Shown piece after piece: positions 17,108-24,710 of a stretch of DNA of 33,657 nucleotides (its first letter is position 1; each line of letters begins with the position of its first letter). The position numbers and the translations under genes are program-made. The notes under the pieces were generated by a model, which made no database searches, was not told the origin of the DNA, and saw only the letters and a program-made list of their open reading frames with translations. The stretch is from CAJQQY01 sp964352225 (GTDB lineage: Bacteria; Bacteroidota; Bacteroidia; Chitinophagales; Saprospiraceae), in NCBI GenBank assembly GCA_964352225.1, contig CAYGRM010000023.1, positions 1 to 33,657 of the forward strand. The letters are read 5' to 3'.

Positions 17108-17397
17108 AATTCTTGTTTTTTGAAAAACTAAATAACCAGCATCTTAAATGCTTTTTGGAAATATATTAGTATAATTCCAAGGCAAAAGATTGGCTTTTCC
17201 CTAATTAAATTGGTTTAAATAGTTTGATATAATAAATATACAATGATTCTGCAAAAGATGCAGCCTAGATAACCCTATGAAAATCAAGGGTTTATGTGGA
17301 GGATTAGTTTAAAAAAAGTCTCAATTATTAGACTTCAAGAACGACAAAAATACACATTTTTTGGGATAATTAATAAAACTTTAACACGTGGAGGTGA
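17108..17397. other. Intergenic region, no gene seen
   Basis: This is an AT-rich spacer upstream of the PorE-like gene and downstream of the type IX cargo pseudogene. I see only a weak hairpin (AACCCT at 17271-17276 with AGGGTT at 17287-17292) and a possible -7 element TATTTTTG on the minus strand (complement of 17345-17352) without a -33 partner. No credible coding sequence is present. Confidence 0.4.
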
Positions 17398-17916
17398 TCA
17401 ATTTATTTTTATAAATTTCTTAAAAATAAACTGCCCTTGGTTTGTTTCTATTTTAATAAAATATACGCCTTCTGGAATTGTTGAAATATCGATTTGGGAA
17501 ATTCGGTTTTCAAATGGAAGTGATCTAATCAATTGACCGTGGAAGTCAAAAATATTGAGTTGTTCAATTTTAAGCGTTCCATCATATTCTAAATTCAAAA
17601 TGTCTTGAGTTGGGTTGGGGAAAATTTTTAAGGCATTTTGTTCTAGCTCGTTGGTTGAATTAAGGATAAAACATGCTCCGAAAGTCCAATTAGCCATCAT
17701 TGGATCTTCGTTGGTGCGCCACATTTTTTTATATTACATTCCATTAATTATCGTATCTCCTTCTATTCAATAAGCATTATTTACAACATAGTAATTGATC
17801 CAATAAATGACCAAACTCCATTGATTCCCTACTTCCACAAAGGATTGAGTATTTATTTTTTTTTGGCAAAAAAGACAAAGACAAAAAAGGAATGATAAAG
17901 TGGTTTTAAGTTTCAT
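17398..17916 (-). pseudogene. Decayed type IX secretion cargo protein with C-terminal sorting domain
   Basis: A minus-strand frame starts at ATG 17916 with a signal-peptide-like N-terminus (MKLKTTLSFLFCLCLFC), continues with a Trp-containing segment and then GDTIINGM and YKKMWRTNEDP, phrases typical of Bacteroidota secreted proteins. Two in-frame stops interrupt it: TGA at 17767-17769 and TAA at 17734-17736. The 108-codon open part (17724-17398) ends in a type A sorting domain (IFPNPTQDILNLEY, then IDISTIPEGVYFIKI and FKKFIKI). Between FGACF and the sorting domain the usual main body is missing, so an internal deletion is likely. The same frame runs through, with no frameshift needed. The remnant has no working start for export and is probably not functional. 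Confidence 0.7.
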
Positions 17917-18080
17917 ATTTTATTTTTTTACAATTTGCGATTATCTCTATTTATTTTTGTGTGTTTCTGCTCCTAAAAGGACCTGAAATTTACATAGTTT
18001 AAAAAAATGTAACCATCCTTTTTTTCAAAAAAACAAATTACCTTAGTTGCTTACTATTTTTCCAAAAAAAACAATTCAAA

Positions 18081-19136
18081 ATGAAATTATTAAAAATATC
18101 AATCTTTGTATTCGCTTGCATTTTTACTTTCCAACAATGTACTTCCGAATCGAATGCGACCACAGAAAACACTCCATCTGAAAATATTGAGACGCCAAAA
18201 CGAGCAGAATTTGCCCTTGCCATCCACGGTGGTGCAGGTACTATTTTGAAAAAAAATATGACAGATGAGCAAGAAAAAGAATATCGTGAAAAACTGAACG
18301 AAGCACTTAGCGTAGGTGAAAAAATTCTAAAAGAAGGAGGCTCTTCTATGGATGCTGTGACTCAAACCATTATGGTGATGGAAAATTCTCCTCTTTTCAA
18401 TGCAGGGAAGGGAGCCGTTTTTACCAACGAAGGAAAAAATGAAATGGATGCTTCGTTCATGGAAGGAAAAAATATGAATGCAGGTGCCGTTGGTGGATTG
18501 ACAGTCATCAAAAATCCTATCCTAGCCGCTCGGGCTGTGATGGAAAAATCTGAACATGTTTTATTGACTGGAAATGGAGCAGAAACTTTTGCCAAGGAGC
18601 AGGGATTGGAGGTCGTTGACACTAAATATTTTTATACAGATAGAAGATGGAAATCACTCGAACGAGCCAAAAAAGCGGAGAAAGTAGAACTCAGCGAAAG
18701 TGAAGATGAAGCCGAAGAAAAAAAGCATGGAACTGTCGGTTGCGTCGCTTTGGATAAAAATGGCAACCTAGCAGCCGGTACTTCGACAGGTGGAATGACC
18801 AATAAAAGATATAATCGATTCGGTGATGTGCCGATCATTGGAGCTGGAACTTATGCCAATAATAATACTTGTGCAGTCAGTTGTACTGGTCATGGTGAAT
18901 ATTTTATTCGATGGGCGGTGGCTCATGATATTTCGGCTATGATGGAATATAAGGGAGTAGATGTCGAGACAGCTGGCAATGCGGTGATCAATGAAAAATT
19001 AGTAAAAGTTGGTGGTTCTGGCGGTGCTATTTGTGTAGATAAATATGGGAATATTTCGATGCCTTTTAATTCGGAAGGAATGTATCGAGGATATGTGAAA
19101 GCGGATGGAACGAGGGAAGTTTCCATTTTTAAATAA
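18081..19136 (+). CDS. Isoaspartyl peptidase/L-asparaginase (Ntn hydrolase), lipoprotein
   Basis: This 351-aa plant-type asparaginase-family precursor should self-cleave before Thr218 (motif KKHGTVGCVA) to expose the N-terminal Thr nucleophile and form alpha and beta subunits. Further signatures are LAIHGGAGT (47-54), AGKGAVFTNEG (108-118) and GTSTGGMTNKRYNRFGDVPI (233-252). It removes isoaspartyl residues from dipeptides and may hydrolyse asparagine. The N-terminus has a lipoprotein-type signal (FQQC, Cys20), so it probably acts outside the inner membrane. A Glu/Lys-rich linker just before the cleavage site (SESEDEAEEKK) is typical of a flexible loop. It is monocistronic and converges on the EI24-type gene. 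Confidence 0.9.
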   Translation: MKLLKISIFVFACIFTFQQCTSESNATTENTPSENIETPKRAEFALAIHGGAGTILKKNMTDEQEKEYREKLNEALSVGEKILKEGGSSMDAVTQTIMVMENSPLFNAGKGAVFTNEGKNEMDASFMEGKNMNAGAVGGLTVIKNPILAARAVMEKSEHVLLTGNGAETFAKEQGLEVVDTKYFYTDRRWKSLERAKKAEKVELSESEDEAEEKKHGTVGCVALDKNGNLAAGTSTGGMTNKRYNRFGDVPIIGAGTYANNNTCAVSCTGHGEYFIRWAVAHDISAMMEYKGVDVETAGNAVINEKLVKVGGSGGAICVDKYGNISMPFNSEGMYRGYVKADGTREVSIFK

Positions 19137-19137
19137 T

Positions 19138-19239
19138 TTGAATATCAAACAAAGTAATAACCAATTTCCAATGGTAGAAAACGATACAGTTTTCAAGAAT
19201 TGGATATTGGTTATTACTTGTTGAGTGTTGGATATTCAA
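19138..19239. repeat. 102-bp nearly complete palindrome between convergent genes
   Basis: Nested arms pair along the whole element: TTGAATATC (19138-19146) with 19231-19239; AAGTAATAACCAAT (19152-19165) with 19206-19219; GAAAAC (19177-19182) with GTTTTC (19189-19194), around a 6-nt loop. A second CCAAT/ATTGG pair lies within. It begins 2 bp after the isoaspartyl peptidase stop and ends 4 bp before the stop of the opposite gene. Such a long foldback can terminate both transcripts or be a non-autonomous mobile element. There is no clear T-run. Confidence 0.65.
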
Positions 19240-19243
19240 AAAA

Positions 19244-19999
19244 TCATACGTAATCATTATTTTCAAAATCTTCTTCCAAAGCCAACGGTTCTAGTCGCTT
19301 CACCGTTTCCTGCGCACCTGCCACAGCTGCCAAAGGTGGCGCCACTAAAAATCCAATCCCAGTTCCTAAAAGCAATAAAAAAACTGTTCCATTTCCAATC
19401 GCCAGCCATCGATGTTTTTTGACAAAACGAGTACTTTCTCGAACTGAATAATGTCCCTCCAAAGTGTAATCCATATTTCCAAAACCAGCAAAATAGGCTT
19501 GAATCAAAAATATCAAAACCATACACGGAATCGTCAAGATGGGAATCAAACCAAGCAAGAATAACGGAATAACATAAAATAATTCTTTAAAAATATTTCG
19601 TATTGCAATGTTCATTCCTCTGAATAAATCTTTGATCGCCTTGGCTGCATTGAAGCCCGAATACTTGGTATAATTTCCAGTCAAATGTTCTTCTACTTTT
19701 TGCGCTAGCGGAGTCATGAATGGCGAAACGCAAGCAATCACTAAATGCTTAAATAAAATAAACCCTACTAACCCAAATAAAATATTCAGCACCCAACCGG
19801 TTACTATTTCCCATGGAATCCATGGCAATAACCAAGTTGCCAATGTCCCTGACAAAGTCCAGATCGCTGTTCCTAAACCTCCTGCTACCACCAAACTAAT
19901 TACAATCGGAACTAAGAAATATTTCCACAAACCTAACTTTGAAATGATTTGGAAAGCTGAAAAATAGGATGAAATACCGTTGAAAAAATCTTTGATCAT
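19244..19999 (-). CDS. EI24/CysZ-type integral membrane protein
   Basis: This 251-aa membrane protein has the layout of the EI24-domain family, which includes the sulfate permease CysZ: an N-terminal amphipathic segment (IKDFFNGISSYFSAFQII), four long hydrophobic regions (roughly 24-48, 58-90, 138-172, 195-232) and a conserved loop VRESTRFVKKHRWLAIGNG before the last segment. It ends in an acidic tail. Transport of sulfate is known only for the proteobacterial CysZ; for this protein the substrate is unknown. No cysteine-biosynthesis gene is adjacent. It is convergent with the isoaspartyl peptidase gene and has its stop next to the 102-bp palindrome. Confidence 0.75.
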   Translation of the reverse strand: MIKDFFNGISSYFSAFQIISKLGLWKYFLVPIVISLVVAGGLGTAIWTLSGTLATWLLPWIPWEIVTGWVLNILFGLVGFILFKHLVIACVSPFMTPLAQKVEEHLTGNYTKYSGFNAAKAIKDLFRGMNIAIRNIFKELFYVIPLFLLGLIPILTIPCMVLIFLIQAYFAGFGNMDYTLEGHYSVRESTRFVKKHRWLAIGNGTVFLLLLGTGIGFLVAPPLAAVAGAQETVKRLEPLALEEDFENNDYV

Positions 20000-20108
20000 A
20001 TTTTTTTAATTATTAGTTAACTGTAACTTAATGCACTTTCTTAGATAGATATTTTTTTCTCTACTTGAATCTATTTTTTTTAGACAAATGAGGGGTGCTA
20101 AACGAAAA

Positions 20109-20145
20109 CAGACTTTTACCAACTCAAAAAGTCGATAAAAGTCTG
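20109..20145 (-). terminator. Terminator of the unknown gene at 20219-21613
   Basis: A perfect 10-bp stem (CAGACTTTTA at 20109-20118 with 20136-20145) is followed on the minus strand by TTTTCGTTT. It lies 74 bp past the stop codon. A second, shorter pairing is possible within the loop (ACTTTTTGAGT-like). Confidence 0.55.
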
Positions 20146-20218
20146 ATCCTATTTTATTATTCTATAGTTACATTGCATGACTGTCAAACGTGAATCGTAA
20201 ACGGCCAAACAAATAAAA

Positions 20219-21613
20219 CTAGGTCTTCGAAGGTATCTTACGTGCTCGTTTCGTTTTAAAGAATTCCACAATTTGTTTTTCCGTCATAAAACCGAAATCA
20301 AGGAAACTCACTTTTACAAATCGTTTCACATCTTGATAAGCCTTTCCACGTTTGTCGGTGAATTTTCTCGTTAATTTTTTCACGTACTTCATGCACAATT
20401 CTTTCAAGTTCTGATTGAATTGTTGGTTGTCAAATATACCGAAGTAAGTTGGGAATATTTTAGCCAATTCGAAAAACTCAGGGTAATCATCAACTTCCAA
20501 ATTATTGATAAACCGCACAAAATATTTGAAAATCGTTGCACGAACACACTCGTTGATTGGAGATTTTCCAGGATATGAATTATAAAAAACTTTTATTGAT
20601 TCAATCACCTCTTCATTCGTATAACTCAACGTGTGAATTTTATCCAATAAAGTATACAATTGATTGACCTTATCATTAATACTTCTGTCGATACTCGCAG
20701 AAAGTCTTTGATCTTCCACACTAGTCAAATTCAAATCATTACTATGAATTTCTAAAACTAAGTCCAACCATTTGTTTTCAAAATCTTCAATATCTGATCT
20801 ACTTCGATTAAAATGAGCAGTAAATTCTGCTTGAGAAGCCTCATCTTTTTCGAAGAAAAAACCATAGTAAGCAAGCATTTCCAAATACTCATCAGTTCCT
20901 TGGAAATCAGGATTGTTCATGAAGTTTTTAATATCTTGAATAAAACTAGCATTGTTTCCAGCTAATTTAATTCTGTGCTTCATAAACAATTTCACCTCTG
21001 AAAATTGAACCTTTAATTCTGTCAAATTCGTTGGAAAATCACAAGCGAAATAATTTTCAGTTCGAAATTGATTTTTATATCGAGCCAAAGCAATTTTTCG
21101 CTCTTTTAAATCGCGAAATTTTAAGTTTTTTTGCCCTTGCAAGAAGTACCTGATTTTTTTATTAGCAATTACATTGATCAAGTTGGTAATCCAAATATCA
21201 GAACTCATGGCGAATCCCATCTGAATCGTTTGTCCAATTCGCTTCCGAATAATATCAAAATTAGAAGAATCACAAACTGCCATCAATACTTCCTTAAAGT
21301 GAGATTGAGGCCGAACATATTTAAAATTATTATTAATCTCTCCACGCAAAACTGCAAACCCCAAAACTCGAGTGATATACATTCCTTCATACTCATCATT
21401 CAATAATTCTTTCTCGAGTGTCACCAACTGTAAAGGATTATCCTCCGCTACTTTTTTATACAAATCAGCGATCCGAGGTTCGAATGCTTCTCGCAGCGCT
21501 AAGTAATCCTCTTCTTCTTCCTCATCTAAATATTTCACTAAAATCTCAGACGCTTGAATGTCCGTTTTAATCAATGCTAATTCATCAAGGTATTCTTGAT
21601 TTAATGGTTTCAT
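20219..21613 (-). CDS. Unrecognised 464-aa alpha-helical cytoplasmic protein
   Basis: I do not recognise a family. The protein is charged, rich in Lys, Glu, Phe and Tyr, and predicted to be almost wholly helical, with no signal peptide or membrane segment. An acidic patch (DEEEEEDY, residues 30-37) lies near the N-terminus. The C-terminus is strongly basic (TRKFTDKRGKAYQDVKRF and FFKTKRARKIPSKT), which would suit binding to nucleic acid or an acidic partner. This opposite-charge layout is the clearest feature. It sits between the EI24-type gene and rpsP on the same strand as rpsP, about 290 bp after it, with hairpins and a 12-bp palindrome in the spacer. The start ATG 21613 is the first in frame; base composition is like its neighbours. 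Confidence 0.75.
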   Translation of the reverse strand: MKPLNQEYLDELALIKTDIQASEILVKYLDEEEEEDYLALREAFEPRIADLYKKVAEDNPLQLVTLEKELLNDEYEGMYITRVLGFAVLRGEINNNFKYVRPQSHFKEVLMAVCDSSNFDIIRKRIGQTIQMGFAMSSDIWITNLINVIANKKIRYFLQGQKNLKFRDLKERKIALARYKNQFRTENYFACDFPTNLTELKVQFSEVKLFMKHRIKLAGNNASFIQDIKNFMNNPDFQGTDEYLEMLAYYGFFFEKDEASQAEFTAHFNRSRSDIEDFENKWLDLVLEIHSNDLNLTSVEDQRLSASIDRSINDKVNQLYTLLDKIHTLSYTNEEVIESIKVFYNSYPGKSPINECVRATIFKYFVRFINNLEVDDYPEFFELAKIFPTYFGIFDNQQFNQNLKELCMKYVKKLTRKFTDKRGKAYQDVKRFVKVSFLDFGFMTEKQIVEFFKTKRARKIPSKT

Positions 21614-21651
21614 ATCCTAGTTTTTTATTAAGATGTTTAACGAAACATGAT

Positions 21652-21663
21652 TGACGATCGTCA
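21652..21663. promoter_or_regulatory. Perfect 12-bp palindrome upstream of the unknown gene
   Basis: TGACGATCGTCA is a perfect 12-bp palindrome and locally more GC-rich than its surroundings. It lies 38 bp before the start codon of the 464-aa gene, the position expected of an operator. No regulator is known for it. Confidence 0.3.
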
Positions 21664-21694
21664 TTTTTCCATAATCCGAATCATTCATTCATGA

Positions 21695-21721
21695 AAAAAT
21701 CGTTGTACATCTTCGATTTTT
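21695..21721 (-). terminator. Hairpin with T-run in the rpsP downstream spacer
   Basis: AAAAATCG (21695-21702) pairs with CGATTTTT (21714-21721). On the minus strand the stem ends in six T. It follows the more stable hairpin at 21729-21761 in the direction of rpsP transcription, so the two may act in series. Confidence 0.4.
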
Positions 21722-21728
21722 AAATAGA

Positions 21729-21761
21729 AACCTGGAAGAGACAATTAAGCTCTCCCAGGTT
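21729..21761 (-). terminator. Hairpin downstream of rpsP
   Basis: A 12-bp stem (arms 21729-21740 and 21750-21761). The single non-Watson-Crick position is G-U when read on the minus strand but A-C on the plus strand, so minus-strand RNA is the likely form. It is about 140 nt past the rpsP stop and the U-tract is short. Confidence 0.5.
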
Positions 21762-21902
21762 CCAATTATACTATCTTTTTAGATTTCTGTTCTATAATTT
21801 CAACAAATATAATAAATTCAATTGAAATAAATAAAACATATAAGTAATCATTAAAATTAAAATGTTAACTAATTCTAATTAACAAAAACTTTTTACAATT
21901 AC

Positions 21903-22577
21903 TTACTCATCTTCCTTTTTTTCTTCAGCAGCTGGTGCTTCTTCTGCTGCAGGTGCAGCCTCTTCAGCAGCTGGTGCTTCTTCAACTTCAGGTGCAGCCT
22001 CTTCAGCAGCTGGTGCCTTTTCAACTGCAGGTGCAGCTTCCTCAGCAGGAGCATCGCCTGATAGAGATTCAACAGTAGTTTGCTCTACATTATCAGCAAA
22101 TGATCCTGACTCAGCAGCAGGCGTCCCTTCTGTTAATTCAGATTTAACTGGAGCAGCTTTCTTAGCAGGAGCTTTTCCATTAATCATTTCGTGGAATTTT
22201 GCAATCTCAGCTGCAGTTTCTGCACGACGAGAAGCAATTTTCGCTTCTTTCTCATCGATCCAAGCTTGATATTTTACCATTGCTTGCTCTTGAGTCAAAG
22301 CACCTTTTTTTACACCACGCTCTAAATGTTTGCGGTATAACACACCTTTAAATCTCAAAATAGCTCGAGCAGTATCAGTAGGTTGTGCACCTTTCATTAA
22401 CCATTCGTAAGCGCTTTCTCGATTTAATTCGATAGTGGCAGGTTTAGTCATTGGGTTATAAGTTCCCAACTTCTCAATAAATCGTCCGTCTCTAGGAGCT
22501 CTCGCGTCCGCAACAACGATGTGGTAAAAAGGAGATTTTTTTCTCCCTCTTCTTTGTAATCTAATTTTTACTGGCAT
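21903..22577 (-). CDS. rpsP: Ribosomal protein bS16 with long Ala/Pro/Glu-rich tail
   Basis: bS16 is a primary binder of 16S rRNA in the small subunit. The first about 80 residues are canonical (VKIRLQRRGRKKSPFYHIVV, then DARAPRDGRFIEKLGTYNP). A helical extension follows (about 80-135), as is usual in Bacteroidota. The last 45 residues are three 13-residue repeats of the form EAAPxxExAPAAE (180-218) plus EKKEDE, an acidic, probably disordered tail. At 224 aa it is far longer than the roughly 80-aa E. coli protein and longer than is common even in this phylum. It appears to be transcribed alone, without the usual rimM neighbour. A -7 element lies about 73 bp upstream. Confidence 0.95.
   Translation of the reverse strand: MPVKIRLQRRGRKKSPFYHIVVADARAPRDGRFIEKLGTYNPMTKPATIELNRESAYEWLMKGAQPTDTARAILRFKGVLYRKHLERGVKKGALTQEQAMVKYQAWIDEKEAKIASRRAETAAEIAKFHEMINGKAPAKKAAPVKSELTEGTPAAESGSFADNVEQTTVESLSGDAPAEEAAPAVEKAPAAEEAAPEVEEAPAAEEAAPAAEEAPAAEEKKEDE
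21924..22040 (-). repeat. Three 39-bp tandem repeats inside rpsP
   Basis: Codons 180-218 form three imperfect 13-residue units (EAAPAVEKAPAAE, EAAPEVEEAPAAE, EAAPAAEEAPAAE). The DNA units are nearly identical, so copy number could change by slippage without a frameshift. Confidence 0.8.
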
Positions 22578-22649
22578 AAATGCTAAAATTTATTTGGTTT
22601 AACCATGCCCGCTTTATTACTCAAGGTAACGACGGGTTTTTAACGGGCG

Positions 22650-22657
22650 CAAAGGTA
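22650..22657 (-). promoter_or_regulatory. -7 promoter element of rpsP
   Basis: On the minus strand this reads TACCTTTG, a full match to TAnnTTTG, in the only GC-rich part of the spacer. It implies a leader of roughly 65 nt in which GCCCG and CGGGC can pair. I see no -33 TTG. A leader regulated by bS16 itself is possible but unproven. Confidence 0.4.
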
Positions 22658-22841
22658 AAGTATTTTTTTGAAAAAATGTGATGTTTTTGTTTTTTAATAG
22701 GCTTTTTTAAAGGGGGAAACAGACAAAGTACTAAAGTGGGAAATTCGGTTGTTTTATTATGAATTTTGGGGAATTTATTTAACCTTTCAAATAATAAAAG
22801 AGAACTTTAATATTTTGGGGTACAACGAACAGGCACAAAAA

Positions 22842-23366
22842 ATGAATGAGATAATAACTAAAATTCGAGAATTTGAAAAAAAGGAAGACTTCGTTGGTTT
22901 AGGCTCCTATCTAATTGACTTAGTCAAAAATGGAGACAAACCGATCCAATATGAACATGAATTCAGTAAGCATTTTAAATCGCCAAACTGGTATTTGAAG
23001 AAAGCCGCTGTTTTTTGTCTTCTTTTCGCTTTGCAAATCAACAAACCAGAATATAGAAACAATGCAATTGAATTTTTAAGAGACCCAAATGAAGATGAAG
23101 AAGTAAGAAGATGGTCAGCCTCAGGTCTTTCTCAAACTTATCAAAAAACAAAAGACAAAGAACTTCTAAGTTTATTCATACAAATAATTGAGAATCCTGA
23201 AGAAGACACAAATATTAAAGAATCCATATTAAGTTCAGCTCTTATCGTTTACGGTTTAACATCAAGAGAACAATTCTTTCGAAACAAAAAAATTCTCCCC
23301 GAATTGGATAAAATGCAAGTGACTTTTGAATCAGAAATAAATGAGATAAAACAAATAATAAAATAA
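22842..23366 (+). CDS. Unrecognised HEAT-like helical protein
   Basis: This is a 174-aa protein from ATG 22842; an upstream ATG at 22749 would add 31 hydrophobic and aromatic residues that do not look like a natural N-terminus or signal peptide. The protein is a run of amphipathic helices: KSPNWYLKKAAVFCLLFAL, then NAIEFLRDPNEDEEVRRWSA and LLSLFIQIIENPEEDTNIKES. The spacing of helices, with Asp/Asn-Pro turns and alternating hydrophobics, resembles HEAT-type repeats (three or four), a fold used for protein binding. I do not recognise a family. It opens a stretch of small genes with no known function and is transcribed away from rpsP. Confidence 0.65.
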   Translation: MNEIITKIREFEKKEDFVGLGSYLIDLVKNGDKPIQYEHEFSKHFKSPNWYLKKAAVFCLLFALQINKPEYRNNAIEFLRDPNEDEEVRRWSASGLSQTYQKTKDKELLSLFIQIIENPEEDTNIKESILSSALIVYGLTSREQFFRNKKILPELDKMQVTFESEINEIKQIIK

Positions 23367-23412
23367 AAACTGTCCACCTAGTTACATTATTCCTTCACCA
23401 AAAACACAACAC

Positions 23413-23777
23413 ATGAAAAAACCATACAACCACGACGAACGAATTGCAAACATGATCTTTGCTTCCGTCTACCCACATTACGTGACTAAAGTGGAAAAAA
23501 AGATAGAACCATAAAAGAATTGCATCAAGTAATTTAGTGGCTCACTTCTTATGATGAAAAAAAGCTACAAGAACTGATTGAAGAAAAAGTAACCTTTGAA
23601 GCTTTCTTCAAAAATGCGACCCTAAACCCAAGTGCAGAACTTATTAAAGGAGTAATTTGTGGCTATCGAATTGAAGAAATTGAAAATCCACTTACCCGCC
23701 AAGCTCGGTATTTGGATAAATTGGTGGACAAGTTAGCAAGAGGACGAAAGATGTAGAAGATTTTACGAAAACCATAA
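23413..23777 (+). pseudogene. Broken DUF2200-family gene
   Basis: The start (MKKPYNHDERIANMIFASVYPHYVTKVEKK) and, in another frame, the rest (DRTIKELHQVI, WLTSYDEKKLQELIEEK, NPSAELIKGVICGYRIEEI, YLDKLVDKLARGRKM, KILRKP) match the DUF2200 family, about 115 aa. A run of seven A at 23495-23501 is one A short: restoring it joins the two frames. The original frame ends at TAA 23512-23514. The restored frame has TAG at 23535-23537 (before WLTSY) and TAG at 23754-23756 (before KILR), both where the family continues. One frameshift and two stops make it a pseudogene; the frameshift alone could be a sequencing error. Confidence 0.75.
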
Positions 23778-23813
23778 GTTGGTTAATTCAAAAACTATAA
23801 AAGTTAAACTAAA

Positions 23814-24062
23814 ATGAAAAAAGAAAAATTAATAAAGCTATCCAAGCAGGAACTTCTAGAAAAAGAAAAATCAACTAAAGTTTTTATTGGAATCTATATT
23901 CCAATAATTCTCGGTTTGTTTTATTTCTCTCTTAGAGATTATTTTAATGGCGATGAAGTAGAAATGCCAAGTTTAATTATTGCTATTTGTGCAGTCGGCG
24001 GAATGGTAACTTTATTTCCAACTTTGAAAGCAATCCAAAACGAACTAAAAGAAAGAGAGTGA
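23814..24062 (+). CDS. Small two-TM membrane protein, unknown function
   Basis: This 82-aa protein has a charged N-terminus (MKKEKLIKLSKQELLEKEKSTK), a first membrane segment (about 22-42), a short acidic loop (DYFNGDEVEM), a second membrane segment (about 52-72) and a charged tail (LKAIQNELKERE). Both ends are predicted to face the cytoplasm. Similar small proteins occur in Bacteroidota without an assigned role. It overlaps the next gene by a GTGA junction, which suggests translational coupling. Confidence 0.65.
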   Translation: MKKEKLIKLSKQELLEKEKSTKVFIGIYIPIILGLFYFSLRDYFNGDEVEMPSLIIAICAVGGMVTLFPTLKAIQNELKERE

Positions 24063-24583
24063 TTAATTCTTGTAATCTATTTTTAGCATTTTTTATATTC
24101 ACTACTTCCTGTCAGACTCCTAAGCCAAAGGAGAAAAAAAGTACTTTTGAAATTCATCAAAGTTCTATGCGTCAAGAAGTTTTAAAAAATGATATAAAAG
24201 ATAGTCTTTTCATTTTTGGAAAATGGGACAAAAGCGAAGGAACCGAAACTCAACAAAAAAACTTAGGTGAAATAAAATCCAAGAAAGAAGTTTTCAAAAT
24301 AATGACTTCAATTTATTTTTGGGGATTATCAAGAAGAGCAACAAATCGAATTTTAGTTTTTAGTCAAAAAAATCAATACCTCGGAAATTATCACTTAACA
24401 ATGATTTCTGATTTGCCTGAAAAAGTTGAAAAGAACGAACTCGTTTTTCTTCATTTTGATGATGAAGATTGTAATCCTCAAATTGCTTCAAAGCTTTCAT
24501 TTGAAAATAGAATTCCAAATGAATTCTTCATTGAATATAAAAATGGGCTGGGTGATTTAATTAAATTTGAAAGTGACAACTAG
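24059..24583 (+). CDS. Putative lipoprotein, unknown function
   Basis: From a GTG start at 24059 this is a 174-aa protein with a hydrophobic signal (CNLFLAFFIF) and lipobox-like TTSC. The start overlaps the stop of the upstream small membrane protein by four bases. The open frame extends upstream to an ATG at 23987, but that would add a basic segment that reads the upstream gene in another frame. The weak point of the GTG start is that the signal has no basic residue. The mature part (STFEIHQSSMRQEVLKND ... FEDDEDCNPQIAS-like acidic region) has no family I recognise. It is probably made with the membrane protein as a pair. Confidence 0.55.
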   Translation: MINSCNLFLAFFIFTTSCQTPKPKEKKSTFEIHQSSMRQEVLKNDIKDSLFIFGKWDKSEGTETQQKNLGEIKSKKEVFKIMTSIYFWGLSRRATNRILVFSQKNQYLGNYHLTMISDLPEKVEKNELVFLHFDDEDCNPQIASKLSFENRIPNEFFIEYKNGLGDLIKFESDN

Positions 24584-24710
24584 AATTTAAACCAACATCT
24601 CCTTTCCAATTAAACCAATTTAATTTATTTTTAAAACCTCTCCCACCCTTCTATTTTTCCCAACACTTACTACTATCTTCCGTTATCTTTTAAAAAATAA
24701 TTATTTATAT

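Noticed and set aside
17294..17536. An 80-codon plus-strand frame overlapping the type IX cargo relic
   Set aside because: It is the complement of the recognisable sorting domain and has no protein-like features of its own.
21903..22577. A CRISPR-like or mobile repeat in the 21924-22040 region
   Set aside because: The repeats are in frame within rpsP, without spacers, and explained by a repetitive protein tail.
23535..23756. TAG read as a sense codon in the DUF2200 relic
   Set aside because: The same gene also has a frameshift, and TAG ends well-supported genes in this window, for example at 3365-3367 and 3882-3884.
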